A stretch of 64,000 bases of DNA from Tribonema minus (Eukaryota; Sar; Xanthophyceae; Tribonematales; Tribonemataceae). The notes beneath the pieces are model-generated. The model was not told the origin of the DNA and did not search any database. It was given only the letters and a program-made list of their open reading frames with translations. Positions within the stretch are counted from its first letter, which is position 1; each line of letters begins with the position of its first letter. Position numbers and translations under genes: made by a program. Shown here piece by piece: positions 8,573 to 17,461 of the stretch. Location: the NCBI GenBank assembly GCA_017506865.1, contig JAFCMP010000112.1, forward strand, positions 1,488,001 to 1,552,000, read 5' to 3'.

Positions 8573-9925
8573 ATGAACGTCCTGTCTGATTTCTCGAGCG
8601 GCGAGTGGTCGAAAAATACTCTGAAGTGCCTCGAGGACCACGCCAGCATGAGGGAGTACTGTGATATGTTCTGGGAGCTCAATGACGGCACCCTGGTGCC
8701 TGATGTCAGAGGCGTGTACATGAGGTTCAGCGAACCTCTTGCGTCCTCGACTGGGACAGAGAGGGTGGTTAAGGTCTCAGGTTACATGGCCGCGCCTGAG
8801 CTCTTTCACATGATCCGCGTGTACTGCCACACGGGCCAGATCATGTACGGCAAAGCTGAGTCACCACGAGCGTTGCTCAAGAGGTACGAGTGCGTTCATT
8901 TCTACAATATTCCGTGCAGCAAGAGACTCTTTCAGAAGCTCATAGTGGACAGGCTCGATGTGTACAGCGCCATGCAGCTCTTTGAGATACTGGCGACCAA
9001 AGACTACAATGACGACGCACTGCTGAAAGAGGTGTGCATGTACGTCAAGATGCACTTCGGCGAGGCGGGCAAGACGGCGCTCCATCAAGTATCTGGGATT
9101 GCGCTCCCGCACATTTGCAACATGATGAGCCAAGAGGACGCCAACATATCCGAGGGCAAGCTGATGGGGCAGCTGTACGCGGTCTGCTCGAAGGTCAACA
9201 GTTCCAGTCCTACACAGCTCTTCGTATCGCCACAAGGTGATCGCACTAACAGCCCGTGGCAGTGCGTTCGCATACTCGGCCTCAGCGTTGAAGATATCTT
9301 GTCATTTAGAAAGAACTGGCCCAACGCGTTCCAGGACACTTTCTACATGTCTCTCATCGAGGTTATCAAGAGCGGCTCTGCCGCACCGGAGCAAATGCAC
9401 CAGTTGGGTCTGTCAGAACAATCGTTCCTGAGCCCGCGAAAGATGAGACCGATATCGTGCTACCCTCGCAATTTGCCCATCGGCACGGGCACCACGGTTC
9501 ACACCATGTGGGAAGACGAAAATTTGTCAATCACGTACGCCTCCATTGCGTATCAGAGGGGGCTGCACGTAGAGCTACCGCCTTTCACTTCTGGTGGAGC
9601 TGTGCTGCAGCTGACAGCCCATTTCCAGGGAGAGCATCTCAACATCGCTGGCGGTATGAACATGAACCTTTCGAGAGAAGCGAGTCAGTGTCAGCAGAGG
9701 ACGCTCACGCTCTACCTCGTCAACTTTCGACACGGCAGATGGAATAAGAGATCTGTTGTTGTGGAAGGCAATCTGTTTTTCAGGGTGGACAAGCTGATAA
9801 CATTAAACGCCCTAGAAAACGAAGGTTACCGTTTCGACTCTACCAAGTATCCCGATTTTGCTCCTGGCAACATGATCCTCATGAAAGTGGTTGTCGCTAC
9901 AAGCGACACACAGGTTGAACAATGA
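8573..9925 (+). CDS. BTB/BACK-like protein
   Basis: This 450-residue protein has an N-terminal region whose pattern resembles a BTB/POZ fold: a strand pair, then VSGYMAAPELFHMIRVYC, a TG-containing turn, and helices ending near residue 120. It is followed by a BACK-like helical run (residues about 125-210). The C-terminal half is not recognised. In eukaryotes BTB-BACK proteins are cullin-3 substrate adaptors, so a role in redirecting ubiquitination is possible. ATG 8573 is the first in-frame ATG; an upstream GTG is less likely. The assignment rests on pattern only. Confidence 0.5.
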   Translation: MNVLSDFSSGEWSKNTLKCLEDHASMREYCDMFWELNDGTLVPDVRGVYMRFSEPLASSTGTERVVKVSGYMAAPELFHMIRVYCHTGQIMYGKAESPRALLKRYECVHFYNIPCSKRLFQKLIVDRLDVYSAMQLFEILATKDYNDDALLKEVCMYVKMHFGEAGKTALHQVSGIALPHICNMMSQEDANISEGKLMGQLYAVCSKVNSSSPTQLFVSPQGDRTNSPWQCVRILGLSVEDILSFRKNWPNAFQDTFYMSLIEVIKSGSAAPEQMHQLGLSEQSFLSPRKMRPISCYPRNLPIGTGTTVHTMWEDENLSITYASIAYQRGLHVELPPFTSGGAVLQLTAHFQGEHLNIAGGMNMNLSREASQCQQRTLTLYLVNFRHGRWNKRSVVVEGNLFFRVDKLITLNALENEGYRFDSTKYPDFAPGNMILMKVVVATSDTQVEQ

Positions 9926-9985
9926 AAGGACAATTAGCGAAAAAAAAATATACACACTTAGCAACAACAGTGAAGGATACAAGTC

Positions 9986-10639
9986 ATGTCCGATATTCAG
10001 AAATGTATTTTGCCATTCGTTTCATTCTCGGCCGTGATCACAAGTCTCGCCATGAGCTTTGAGAGCAATGCTTGGGGGTGCAAGACTGGTGGCAAGTTCA
10101 GCACCATCGCGGCGATCTCAATCATCGGATTCCTGGTAGTCAACGCCGTGCAGCACCACGCACAGCTGCCCGTGCCCGCGCGGCATGCGCTCAATGTCGC
10201 GAGCATCATCATGCCCCAGCTCATGCTCAGCATCGGCGAGGCTTTCTGCAAGGATAAGAAGGCAAAGACTGGCGCCGATACCACCCGCCTCCTCGTGGTC
10301 TGGAGCGTGCCCCTGATCATCTACGGTATGGGATCGAGCGACATGTCCATCAAGGCAGTCTGCAAGTTCCTGAATGTCATCGGTATCAGCGACGAGACCG
10401 TCAAGAAGATGGCTGCCAAGGTGAATGAGGCCAAGGCCAAGTTCCCGAAGAAGAACGCCCAGCCATACTGGGCGCGTTTTGAGCCGCCTGTCGATGGCGG
10501 TGAGGCGATGCCATCGCCTGCCCCCGAGACAAACTCGAACGCCAAGTCATTCACGCACTTCCGTACCACGGTTCTGGTGCCGCCCAACCTGCGTAAGGCA
10601 GGCCAGCGCATGCGCCAAATCGTTCGCAACCCGTTCTAA
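9986..10639 (+). CDS. Multi-pass membrane protein
   Basis: This 217-residue protein has three or four hydrophobic stretches in its first half (about residues 8-22, 38-55, 72-85 and 100-115), then a charged and Pro-rich C-terminal tail of about 100 residues ending in a basic stretch (LRKAGQRMRQIVRNPF). It resembles an inner-virion-membrane protein in layout, but no family is recognised. GC-rich codon use resembles the probable structural genes. Confidence 0.6.
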   Translation: MSDIQKCILPFVSFSAVITSLAMSFESNAWGCKTGGKFSTIAAISIIGFLVVNAVQHHAQLPVPARHALNVASIIMPQLMLSIGEAFCKDKKAKTGADTTRLLVVWSVPLIIYGMGSSDMSIKAVCKFLNVIGISDETVKKMAAKVNEAKAKFPKKNAQPYWARFEPPVDGGEAMPSPAPETNSNAKSFTHFRTTVLVPPNLRKAGQRMRQIVRNPF

Positions 10640-10654
10640 GGTATAATAAACGCT

Positions 10655-11047
10655 TTACTTTTTAACTACAGTCTCTGACTTCGCACGGCGATACGACTCC
10701 GCCAGATCCATAGCCATGCCCCTCGCCGCGCCCTCGGTGACGAGGCCTGTTTTTTGCATTTTGGCAGTCTCCAAGAGTCTCTTGACCACATCAATTGGCA
10801 AAGGGGTCTCGCGATGACAGGCCATCATCAAGAGCGAAGAGTACGCCACAGCAAACCTGGGAAACCTCTTGTGCATCTCAAACGCCTTCTTTTGGCCGGG
10901 CAAGTCCTTCACGGCATCTGACTTGAGAGCTTCCAAGAGCTGCGCGTACTCTTCCAGGATCATCTCATCAGTGTACTCTGGCAGATCAGCGAGTAGCTGC
11001 GCCGTCTCACGCTTGGCGCGCTGCCAGTTGAGCTTGTCGCTGCTCAT
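10655..11047 (-). CDS. Hypothetical helical protein
   Basis: A 130-residue, mostly helical, charged protein without recognised motif. Its start at 11047 lies beside a perfect AT palindrome (TTTAATTGAATTAAA) that separates it from the divergent gene at 11124. Confidence 0.5.
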   Translation of the reverse strand: MSSDKLNWQRAKRETAQLLADLPEYTDEMILEEYAQLLEALKSDAVKDLPGQKKAFEMHKRFPRFAVAYSSLLMMACHRETPLPIDVVKRLLETAKMQKTGLVTEGAARGMAMDLAESYRRAKSETVVKK

Positions 11048-11123
11048 TTACTTTGTATTTTTAATTGAATTAAATATAATAAATCTGTGAGGTTAGACAC
11101 GCATCGCTCACAACCTCACTGGA

Positions 11124-11681
11124 ATGAGCACTGACACGTGTCCTATAGGCCTTGAGGCCATCACGACACGCTTCGTACATGACAAGATCGCCTTCGAAGC
11201 GAAGGAGATGTTCAAGTATATCAGGCAGAACCCCAACGCACGTAATCCGGTGACTCGTGCAGAAATCAAAGACGAGGATGTTACTGCTCTGAATCAAGTG
11301 GTGGAATCGGCAAGACCGCTACCGATCGGACGTGCTCGCCTTCTCGCGTCCGAGGAACAAGTGGAGCGTGATGAGATGATCGCATACTTGCGAGACGAGG
11401 TCGTCGCCGTTGTAACAGAGACTCTTGAGCTATGGCACAGTCCTCTGATATCTGATATCAATTTCTACACGTCTCTGGGGTCGTGCGTAGCAAACTTGAT
11501 GAATATGCGCCGAGACATGATCGTCGCCGGTGGACTAGAGGAGTGGACCTTCATCATCGGTACGCTCAGAAAGGACTATACGTGCTCGTTGGCCCGTGAG
11601 CTGTTTGACTTCCTAGATAAAACGATCAACGATATGGGTAGATCAGTGCCGCCTTACTCCGAGCGCTCGCCGCTCGTGTAA
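11124..11681 (+). CDS. U-box-like protein
   Basis: Residues about 6-48 read as a U-box-like domain: CPIGLEAI, FVHDKIAFE, then RNPVTRAEI. This matches the order seen in U-box E3 ligases (a CPI/DPI start, a hydrophobic helix, then a NPxTR end). The remaining about 135 residues are helical and not recognised. U-boxes need no zinc, so a lack of Cys/His is expected. It could act in ubiquitination with the RING, F-box and BTB proteins elsewhere in the window. Confidence 0.45.
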   Translation: MSTDTCPIGLEAITTRFVHDKIAFEAKEMFKYIRQNPNARNPVTRAEIKDEDVTALNQVVESARPLPIGRARLLASEEQVERDEMIAYLRDEVVAVVTETLELWHSPLISDINFYTSLGSCVANLMNMRRDMIVAGGLEEWTFIIGTLRKDYTCSLARELFDFLDKTINDMGRSVPPYSERSPLV

Positions 11682-11753
11682 TGTACAACTTTCAACTTTT
11701 ACGGAATGCTCATCACCTTGTTGCAAACTTTTTTATTGACTTACATTCAAAGC

Positions 11754-12134
11754 ATGGCAACGCCACGTCACAGCGCGAAACGTAGGGTCAAGACGCCCAA
11801 AAAGACGAAAAGTCCTCGTAAAAGAGTTGCCCGCGCCACACCGAAGAGACGCAGTCAGAGGCACAAGCCTACAACGAGTTTCCTGGCTGTCGGGCCGCCC
11901 ATGGCGCAGCGCCAAGTAGTGCAGAAAGCGGAAGAGCCAAAGCCGCTAATGAAATCGATACTCAAGCTGCCAGCATTAGACTCACGTGGTGCGATTGATT
12001 ATGAGTTCGGCCGAGAGAAAGGCAAACCGCTCGATAAGGAAGATTTGCTTTTCTTCAAGCCTGACAGAGTGCCTCTCAAGGATTACATTGCAGAAGTGGG
12101 CGAAGCGCTGACGATCGAAAGGCGCAGAAGATGA
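11754..12134 (+). CDS. Small basic (histone-tail-like) protein
   Basis: This is a 126-residue protein whose first about 45 residues are almost all Lys, Arg, Pro, Ser and Thr (RRVKTPKKTKSPRKR and similar SPRK/TPK units). That is typical of DNA-condensing tails. The C-terminal half is mixed and ends in RRRR-like residues. An in-frame ATG at 11706 would add a hydrophobic leader; ATG 11754 after a T-rich run is preferred. DNA packaging is a guess. Confidence 0.55.
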   Translation: MATPRHSAKRRVKTPKKTKSPRKRVARATPKRRSQRHKPTTSFLAVGPPMAQRQVVQKAEEPKPLMKSILKLPALDSRGAIDYEFGREKGKPLDKEDLLFFKPDRVPLKDYIAEVGEALTIERRRR

Positions 12135-12395
12135 GGGTAAACGATTGAATTAAACGTTGAACCAATTTGCTTCAATTGACTCTGTTGACTCGGCAGTGTA
12201 CCATCCAAGTTCATTAGATTGACTCACTCGATTCTCTCGGTATTGAGCCACGTTGATAATGCGATTTGCTTCAATTGACTCTGTTGACTCAGCCGTATAC
12301 CAGCGTCATCAAGTTTATTAGATTGACTCAATAGATTCTCTCGTTGTTTCACCACCCTCTGTGCTTGCAATTGAGTCAATTGTGGTAAGGCCAAA
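12135..12395. repeat. Direct repeat of about 100 bp, two copies
   Basis: The stretch starting near 12164 (TTTGCTTCAATTGACTCTG...) recurs near 12262 with many identical blocks, including TTGACTC and GATTCTCTC motifs. No gene is seen. It forms the first half of a noncoding interval of almost 600 bases. Confidence 0.6.
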
Positions 12396-12640
12396 ACCAA
12401 AAAACAATCAACGGAGTCAATTGAAGCGACTGTTTGCCAAAAACAATCAATGGAGTCAATGCAGTCGACTTGTTGCCAAAAACAATCAATGGAGTCAATG
12501 CAATAGACTTGTTGCCTAATACAGTCAATGGAGTCAATTGAAGCGACTTGTTGCCAAAAGCAATCAATGGAGTCAATGCAATCGACTTGTTGCCAAAAAC
12601 AATCAATGGAGTCAATGCAATCGACTTGTTGCCATGGCGC
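12396..12640. repeat. 39-bp tandem repeat array, about six units
   Basis: Units contain AATCAATGGAGTCAATGCA followed by ATCGACTTGTTGCCAAA, spaced 39 bp, with point differences. Because 39 is divisible by three, both strands stay open and translate into a 13-residue repeat; this is probably not a gene. The last part of the interval to 12727 holds the promoter of the nuclease gene. Confidence 0.75.
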
Positions 12641-12727
12641 TCAGGTGCCTTGTGAGCGCACAGTGTGCATCGGGCTGTACGTATGACACACCTCAATTAT
12701 TATGTTTAAACATGGCAATCTTGAGCC

Positions 12728-13612
12728 ATGTCCTTCAACCCGTCGCAGTATGGCCGGTCATACGGCTTCGTGCCTCCCAACGACACGCAGCAGCACGATC
12801 AAAACGCTTATCACAGATACCTGAGTACGCCGGCAATGCCCCAGGGATTCATGCCGGTTGACACGAACGCGACCATGAACCACGTGTTCACCATGAATAA
12901 CAAATACGCTGCGATTTGGCTCTTTCTCGACATTGAATGCACGCAGCTTGACTACCAGGCTCACAATTTCGGCATTCTGGAAATCGCAGCGGCTATCGTC
13001 GACAACTCCATGGAAGTCATCGACACATTTCACGTCATTGTGAATCAGCCAGCTCACATCATTGCGGCAGCGTCCAAGTGGTGCAAGAAGCGATTCTGCT
13101 CTAGGCTGGAAGGTGGCAATGACCTGTTCGCTCAGTGCGATGCGTCGATCATCACAGAGGCCCAGGCCGGCTTCATGCTCGAGCAGTTCATCATGAAGCA
13201 CGCCAAGGAGCGTCACATGCAACCAGATGAGGCGGAGCAAAAGAGGCGATTCTTTCAAGCCGCAGAGTTGGAGACGATAGACGCTGCTATTGAGACTGAA
13301 ACGAGTGAGGCTTTTATTGAGAAAGACGTAGAGAAGACACAAGGAGGCATTTCACACTTCAGAGTCATGCTGGCCGGCTGCAGCGTATACTTCGACAGAG
13401 CCGTACTGCTACATATATACCCCCGTCTGCGCAACTTGATCGGACACAAAACGATTGAACTCTCTAGCCTACTTGAAATCGCACGCAAGTGGAGACCCGA
13501 TATCCTCGCTACCCTGCCCCCAGCGCAAGACGCTCACAGGGCGCTCATCGATGTGCTGGAGTCTGTATCGCTGCTGCGATGGTTCTGGCGCTTCATCGTC
13601 GTTGCCAATTAA
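12728..13612 (+). CDS. Oligoribonuclease-like DEDDh exonuclease
   Basis: The 294-residue protein has the DEDDh exonuclease motifs in the order of the Orn/REXO2 family: LFLDIEC at about 68-74, a central Asp in SVYFDRAVL, and HRALID near the C-terminus, with an Orn-like LIGHKTIELSSL between them. Enzymes of this family remove nucleotides from short RNAs, 3' to 5'. Compared with bacterial Orn it carries a roughly 50-residue N-terminal extension and a charged insertion of about 60 residues before the second Asp motif. Its stop overlaps that of the next gene in a shared TTAA. Confidence 0.7.
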   Translation: MSFNPSQYGRSYGFVPPNDTQQHDQNAYHRYLSTPAMPQGFMPVDTNATMNHVFTMNNKYAAIWLFLDIECTQLDYQAHNFGILEIAAAIVDNSMEVIDTFHVIVNQPAHIIAAASKWCKKRFCSRLEGGNDLFAQCDASIITEAQAGFMLEQFIMKHAKERHMQPDEAEQKRRFFQAAELETIDAAIETETSEAFIEKDVEKTQGGISHFRVMLAGCSVYFDRAVLLHIYPRLRNLIGHKTIELSSLLEIARKWRPDILATLPPAQDAHRALIDVLESVSLLRWFWRFIVVAN

Positions 13613-14988
13613 AGACCTTGGATATCGTAGTCCGACTCCTCGTAGTGCGAGTAACGGTGGCGCCGGGGGGACTCCTCGCGAGGCGGAATCACAACAAGCT
13701 TCTCGCCCTCGTCAGTAGCAGTAGTCGGTGCATTCTGCGCCTCCATGGCCTCGCGGATGCGCTTCTGTACATAGGCCTCAATGTCATCCATGTCCACAGG
13801 AATGCCGTGCGTGTTGGGCAAAGTCGGGGGACTCGGGAAGTGGGGCTTCTCAACCTGAATGGAATCGATGGCAGCAATATCTTGAACACTCTCGCTTGTT
13901 GTGACACCCTGCTCTGCTTGCTCTGTGACTGCAGCCTCCACCACTGGCGTGTCTGCGACTGGCACTTGTACCTCATTCGCTTGCACGTTCTTGACCTTCT
14001 CGGTGTCTGCTGTGACAGCAGTGTCCACAACGTCAACGGGCGCGACGGTGTCAAGGAGCTCATTCATTACAGCCGCTACCGCAGCCGCAGTCGCGCTGTC
14101 ATCGCTTCTGCCCTCACCGGATGCCCTCACGAGAAGAGGCGGTGTGTCAATAACTTCATCGTACGTAGGCGTAGGCTCGGGCTGCTTCAGCGGCGGAGGC
14201 GGCTCCACAAAGGATGCCTTGGACTTCAGCTCGATAGTCTGCTCCACATACATTTCGAGCTTCCTCTGCACCTCACTGAGCTCGTCTTCCATCTTCTGCT
14301 TCAGGAGTCGCTCACGCTCCATGGCGTCTTGCGTGAAGTTTTCGCGCACCTCGCGCTCCCTTTCAAGCTCCTGCTGCCGCTCGTGCTCCTTGGCCTCAAT
14401 CTCTTCAGCACGACTCTTTACCCTCTCGTACTCCTCCTCCAGCTTCTTGGTCAACTCATTCACCTTCATCATATCATCCGATGTCTCAAGCATGTTCTCC
14501 TTGGCCACAGTCGCAAGAGCCTCCTCCACTATGCCGTGCTCGTGCATAAGATTCGACAGCAGAGACGCATTGGCTGTCGTGATGCTCTGCAAATTCTGGG
14601 ACACAATACGAGACGTGCTCACGATAATAGCGTGGAGCAGCTCCGGAAAAGTAATCTTGAGATCTATGGTGTCAGGGTCACGGGTCTCGGCGAAGCCAGA
14701 TTGCATCTGTAACATCAGGTTGCATTTGGCCAGCTTCTTTGCTACGATGACGCACTCACGGGCGATGCGAGCGTACGGAGCGGCGACGCTAGACACAACA
14801 CGCGCATTCCAGGTGTGAGCACAGCTGATAGCCCATTGAAGGTGCGTGTACATATCCTCATCGTTATCGTACACCTTCGTCATCTTCTCATATATGCCGT
14901 GGAATACGCCGTGTACGGCAGGTACCACAAGTTTGTGAAGCACGGCGAGGAAATTGCGCTGGACGGTCAACAGGGCTTCGGTGCTCAT
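13609..14988 (-). CDS. Long coiled-coil protein
   Basis: This is a 459-residue protein. Residues 1-150 are helical. A strong charged coiled coil (Glu/Arg/Lys-rich, about 160-250) follows, then a Pro-rich hinge (EPPPPLKQPEPTP) and an Asp/Glu/Val-rich low-complexity C-terminal third. There is no catalytic motif. It is probably a virion scaffold, or a tether between complexes. The gene is convergent with the exonuclease and divergent from the large probable structural gene at 15138. Confidence 0.65.
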   Translation of the reverse strand: MSTEALLTVQRNFLAVLHKLVVPAVHGVFHGIYEKMTKVYDNDEDMYTHLQWAISCAHTWNARVVSSVAAPYARIARECVIVAKKLAKCNLMLQMQSGFAETRDPDTIDLKITFPELLHAIIVSTSRIVSQNLQSITTANASLLSNLMHEHGIVEEALATVAKENMLETSDDMMKVNELTKKLEEEYERVKSRAEEIEAKEHERQQELEREREVRENFTQDAMERERLLKQKMEDELSEVQRKLEMYVEQTIELKSKASFVEPPPPLKQPEPTPTYDEVIDTPPLLVRASGEGRSDDSATAAAVAAVMNELLDTVAPVDVVDTAVTADTEKVKNVQANEVQVPVADTPVVEAAVTEQAEQGVTTSESVQDIAAIDSIQVEKPHFPSPPTLPNTHGIPVDMDDIEAYVQKRIREAMEAQNAPTTATDEGEKLVVIPPREESPRRHRYSHYEESDYDIQGL

Positions 14989-15137
14989 GCCTGATCTGGA
15001 AATTATACAGTGTCAAGATTTTTTTTCACGCTCATCAAACACAAACAAAAGATCCGGAAAAGGCTAATGTGTAATTTCATGATTTTTTTTTGTATGTAGA
15101 ATACCAAATACAAGGAGTGCCTTACTTATATTGAATC

Positions 15138-17438
15138 ATGGCTCGTAAGTCAACCCGCACGAACGCATACCCGACTGTCAAGCCCCTGCAGGACATATTC
15201 GCATCTCGCCCGTCTGGCGTCACCATGATTGGACCTGACCGTCATGTTTGGCAGAGCAGCTACCACGACGGTCTGCCCCACCACACAAGCGACAACTCTG
15301 GCAACATGCCTTTTCTGAAGCCCGAGGGAATTGATCCTCGCAACTATGTAAACAAGTACATTGTCGGCCCTAACCAGAAGCTCCTGATGGGGTACAAGGA
15401 TTCTCAGGGTCAGTACGGCTGGCGCGAGGAGAAGAACGTCATGTCTGAGAACACGGTTGGCTTCAAGCTCCCCGCGTCCGAGGAGGTGCCCGCATCTCTC
15501 GATGCCAATGCCATTGACGACAAGGGCATCGCGCTCAACATCTTCGTGGGTGCCGTCGCGTCCTACCGCCGCGCCGATGCTCTGCCCGTGTACTGGGATG
15601 GCGAGTGCTTCTTTGATATCGAGAAGAACGAGCTGTACGTGCCAGAGAGCTTCAAGCGTGGTATCCCCACGACGTACGGGCTCAAGGGCACCGTCTACAT
15701 TCCTCAGGAGACCTACCTTGAGGATCTGCTGATTCCCATTGAGGACCAGGAGTTGTCGTTCCCCACTGAGTACCACGCTCAGAATACATATGACAGCATT
15801 GATGTCAAGTCCGACGGGCGCCACAAGAAGACGAACCGCAAGGTGGGATCCCAGAATGCGAAGGAATGTTTCGAGTCGGCATGGGAGCAGGCAGTGTTTG
15901 AGATTGAAGACATTTTCACCATGCCTGGTGCGCCCTACCGTGAGCGCCGCACCATCCTGGAGACGTTCATCAAGCCTCTGAAGGATGCGTACAAGCAGAT
16001 CCGTCTGATTCCCACCATGCCCATCCACTCCCGTGAGTGGGCCATGTCCGCATACGAGAACACCCCGCCCAATGCGTACCTGGTTCTGACTGACCCTGAC
16101 AGCGTCTTTGAGGGTGCAGTGGATCCCAAGGAGAGGGCCCCACCCCGCAGGCGCCGCACTCTGGACCAGAAGGAATTTGCTGGTCCTCTTGTTGGATGGA
16201 AGCTTGACGGCAGCGGCAAATTGGAGGGTGTTGTCGTCGAGGGCACATCTACAGTGAACAAGTCTGCTATCGTCGTCCACCCGGGCCAGCTGTGGGTCGG
16301 TGATGCCACCAAGGACAACGCTACTATTGCTACCGTCCGCCGTCGCATGAACCAGGACATTTCCGGTATCAAAAAGGCACGAGAAACCTACGGCATCAAG
16401 ATCCCGAGCGAGTTCATCAACCGCATGGTCAAGGCATACGAGGATGATTTCGAGGCCCAGACCAGATCCCTTCAGGCCATTGACAAGCCTGTCACAAGTC
16501 AACGTGCTCGCGCAGCACGTGCCATCCGAAACCTCATGGGTTACAGTATTGGAAAGGGCAAGCCGATACGTACGGAGTACGGAGGAGTGGAGGTTGACCT
16601 CGCGCTGCTCAAATTCATCGTGAACTGGACAACCACGGATCTCACCAAGGATGCCGCCGGGGGTAAACATGACTTCTTTTCCATCATTGACGAACTTACC
16701 GAGCAGCTCGCCAAGTTTGTGCACGAGTGTGGTGAGAAGATTGACCCAGGCGCACGTGACATCGTCGTGGACGCTACCACGATCAACACGGCGGCCATCG
16801 CAGCAGCACCCACCACTGCAACAAACTACGTCAAGAAGATCTGGGATGCCATGACAGACAAGGAGAAGACAAGTCTCGTTGATGGCCTACTGAAGTATAA
16901 TACGCACAACCCTGACGCATGGGGTTACTGGAAGAAGATTGCCAAGGAGGAAGCCGGAACCATCGCCACCGGCGCCGACAGGATCAAGAATCCTGTCATG
17001 CCAATTATCACCGGGAATGTCATCCTGGCTATGCTGAGCTCCGATGACGACCCCATCTACCCAATGACAGCGCAGAAAATAGAGGATCTATTCGCTGTGG
17101 ATGTGCCTGAGTACACACCTAAGACAGCTGGCGGTGACAAGGTTGTTATGAACACTGGAGATATAGACATGAAAAAAGCCAGGGCATTCCGCCAGATCAC
17201 TCTCGAAATTGTAGGAAGGCTCATTCAGAGCATCAAGCCCGACCCGTTGTTTGTGTACCGCGACGCAAGCAAGGACCCCAAGAACCTGCTGGAGTGGAGC
17301 ACCGCTCAGACTGTTTACTTCCAGCGCTCTTTCCCTTACGGTGCGCTCATCCACTTCAAGGTGGTCAAGGGCGATTTCATCGACGAGTCCACCAAGGATG
17401 ATGACTCTTACGCCATGACAAAGGTTACCGTTGTATAG
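15138..17438 (+). CDS. Large abundant virion protein candidate
   Basis: At 766 residues this is among the longest proteins of the window. It shows GC-rich, strongly biased codon use, typical of highly expressed genes. No membrane segment, enzyme motif or clear capsid jelly-roll pattern is seen. The N-terminus is basic (MARKSTRTNA), and the body mixes strand-rich (about 100-230) and helix-rich (about 390-640) parts. An AT-rich leader with an 8-T run precedes the ATG. It may be a core or capsid-associated protein; the function is unknown. Confidence 0.7.
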   Translation: MARKSTRTNAYPTVKPLQDIFASRPSGVTMIGPDRHVWQSSYHDGLPHHTSDNSGNMPFLKPEGIDPRNYVNKYIVGPNQKLLMGYKDSQGQYGWREEKNVMSENTVGFKLPASEEVPASLDANAIDDKGIALNIFVGAVASYRRADALPVYWDGECFFDIEKNELYVPESFKRGIPTTYGLKGTVYIPQETYLEDLLIPIEDQELSFPTEYHAQNTYDSIDVKSDGRHKKTNRKVGSQNAKECFESAWEQAVFEIEDIFTMPGAPYRERRTILETFIKPLKDAYKQIRLIPTMPIHSREWAMSAYENTPPNAYLVLTDPDSVFEGAVDPKERAPPRRRRTLDQKEFAGPLVGWKLDGSGKLEGVVVEGTSTVNKSAIVVHPGQLWVGDATKDNATIATVRRRMNQDISGIKKARETYGIKIPSEFINRMVKAYEDDFEAQTRSLQAIDKPVTSQRARAARAIRNLMGYSIGKGKPIRTEYGGVEVDLALLKFIVNWTTTDLTKDAAGGKHDFFSIIDELTEQLAKFVHECGEKIDPGARDIVVDATTINTAAIAAAPTTATNYVKKIWDAMTDKEKTSLVDGLLKYNTHNPDAWGYWKKIAKEEAGTIATGADRIKNPVMPIITGNVILAMLSSDDDPIYPMTAQKIEDLFAVDVPEYTPKTAGGDKVVMNTGDIDMKKARAFRQITLEIVGRLIQSIKPDPLFVYRDASKDPKNLLEWSTAQTVYFQRSFPYGALIHFKVVKGDFIDESTKDDDSYAMTKVTVV

Positions 17439-17461
17439 ATTTATGTCTTATTATAATGATA

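Noticed and set aside
12376-12696. Minus-strand open frame coding a 13-residue repeat
   Set aside because: It exists because the 39-bp array unit is divisible by three; no promoter or non-repeat part supports a gene.
13489-14818. Long plus-strand frames over the coiled-coil gene
   Set aside because: They are antisense to a frame with strong heptad pattern and proper start context.
15150-16724. Long minus-strand frame in the large structural gene
   Set aside because: It mirrors the GC-rich codon bias of the plus-strand gene and has no motif.
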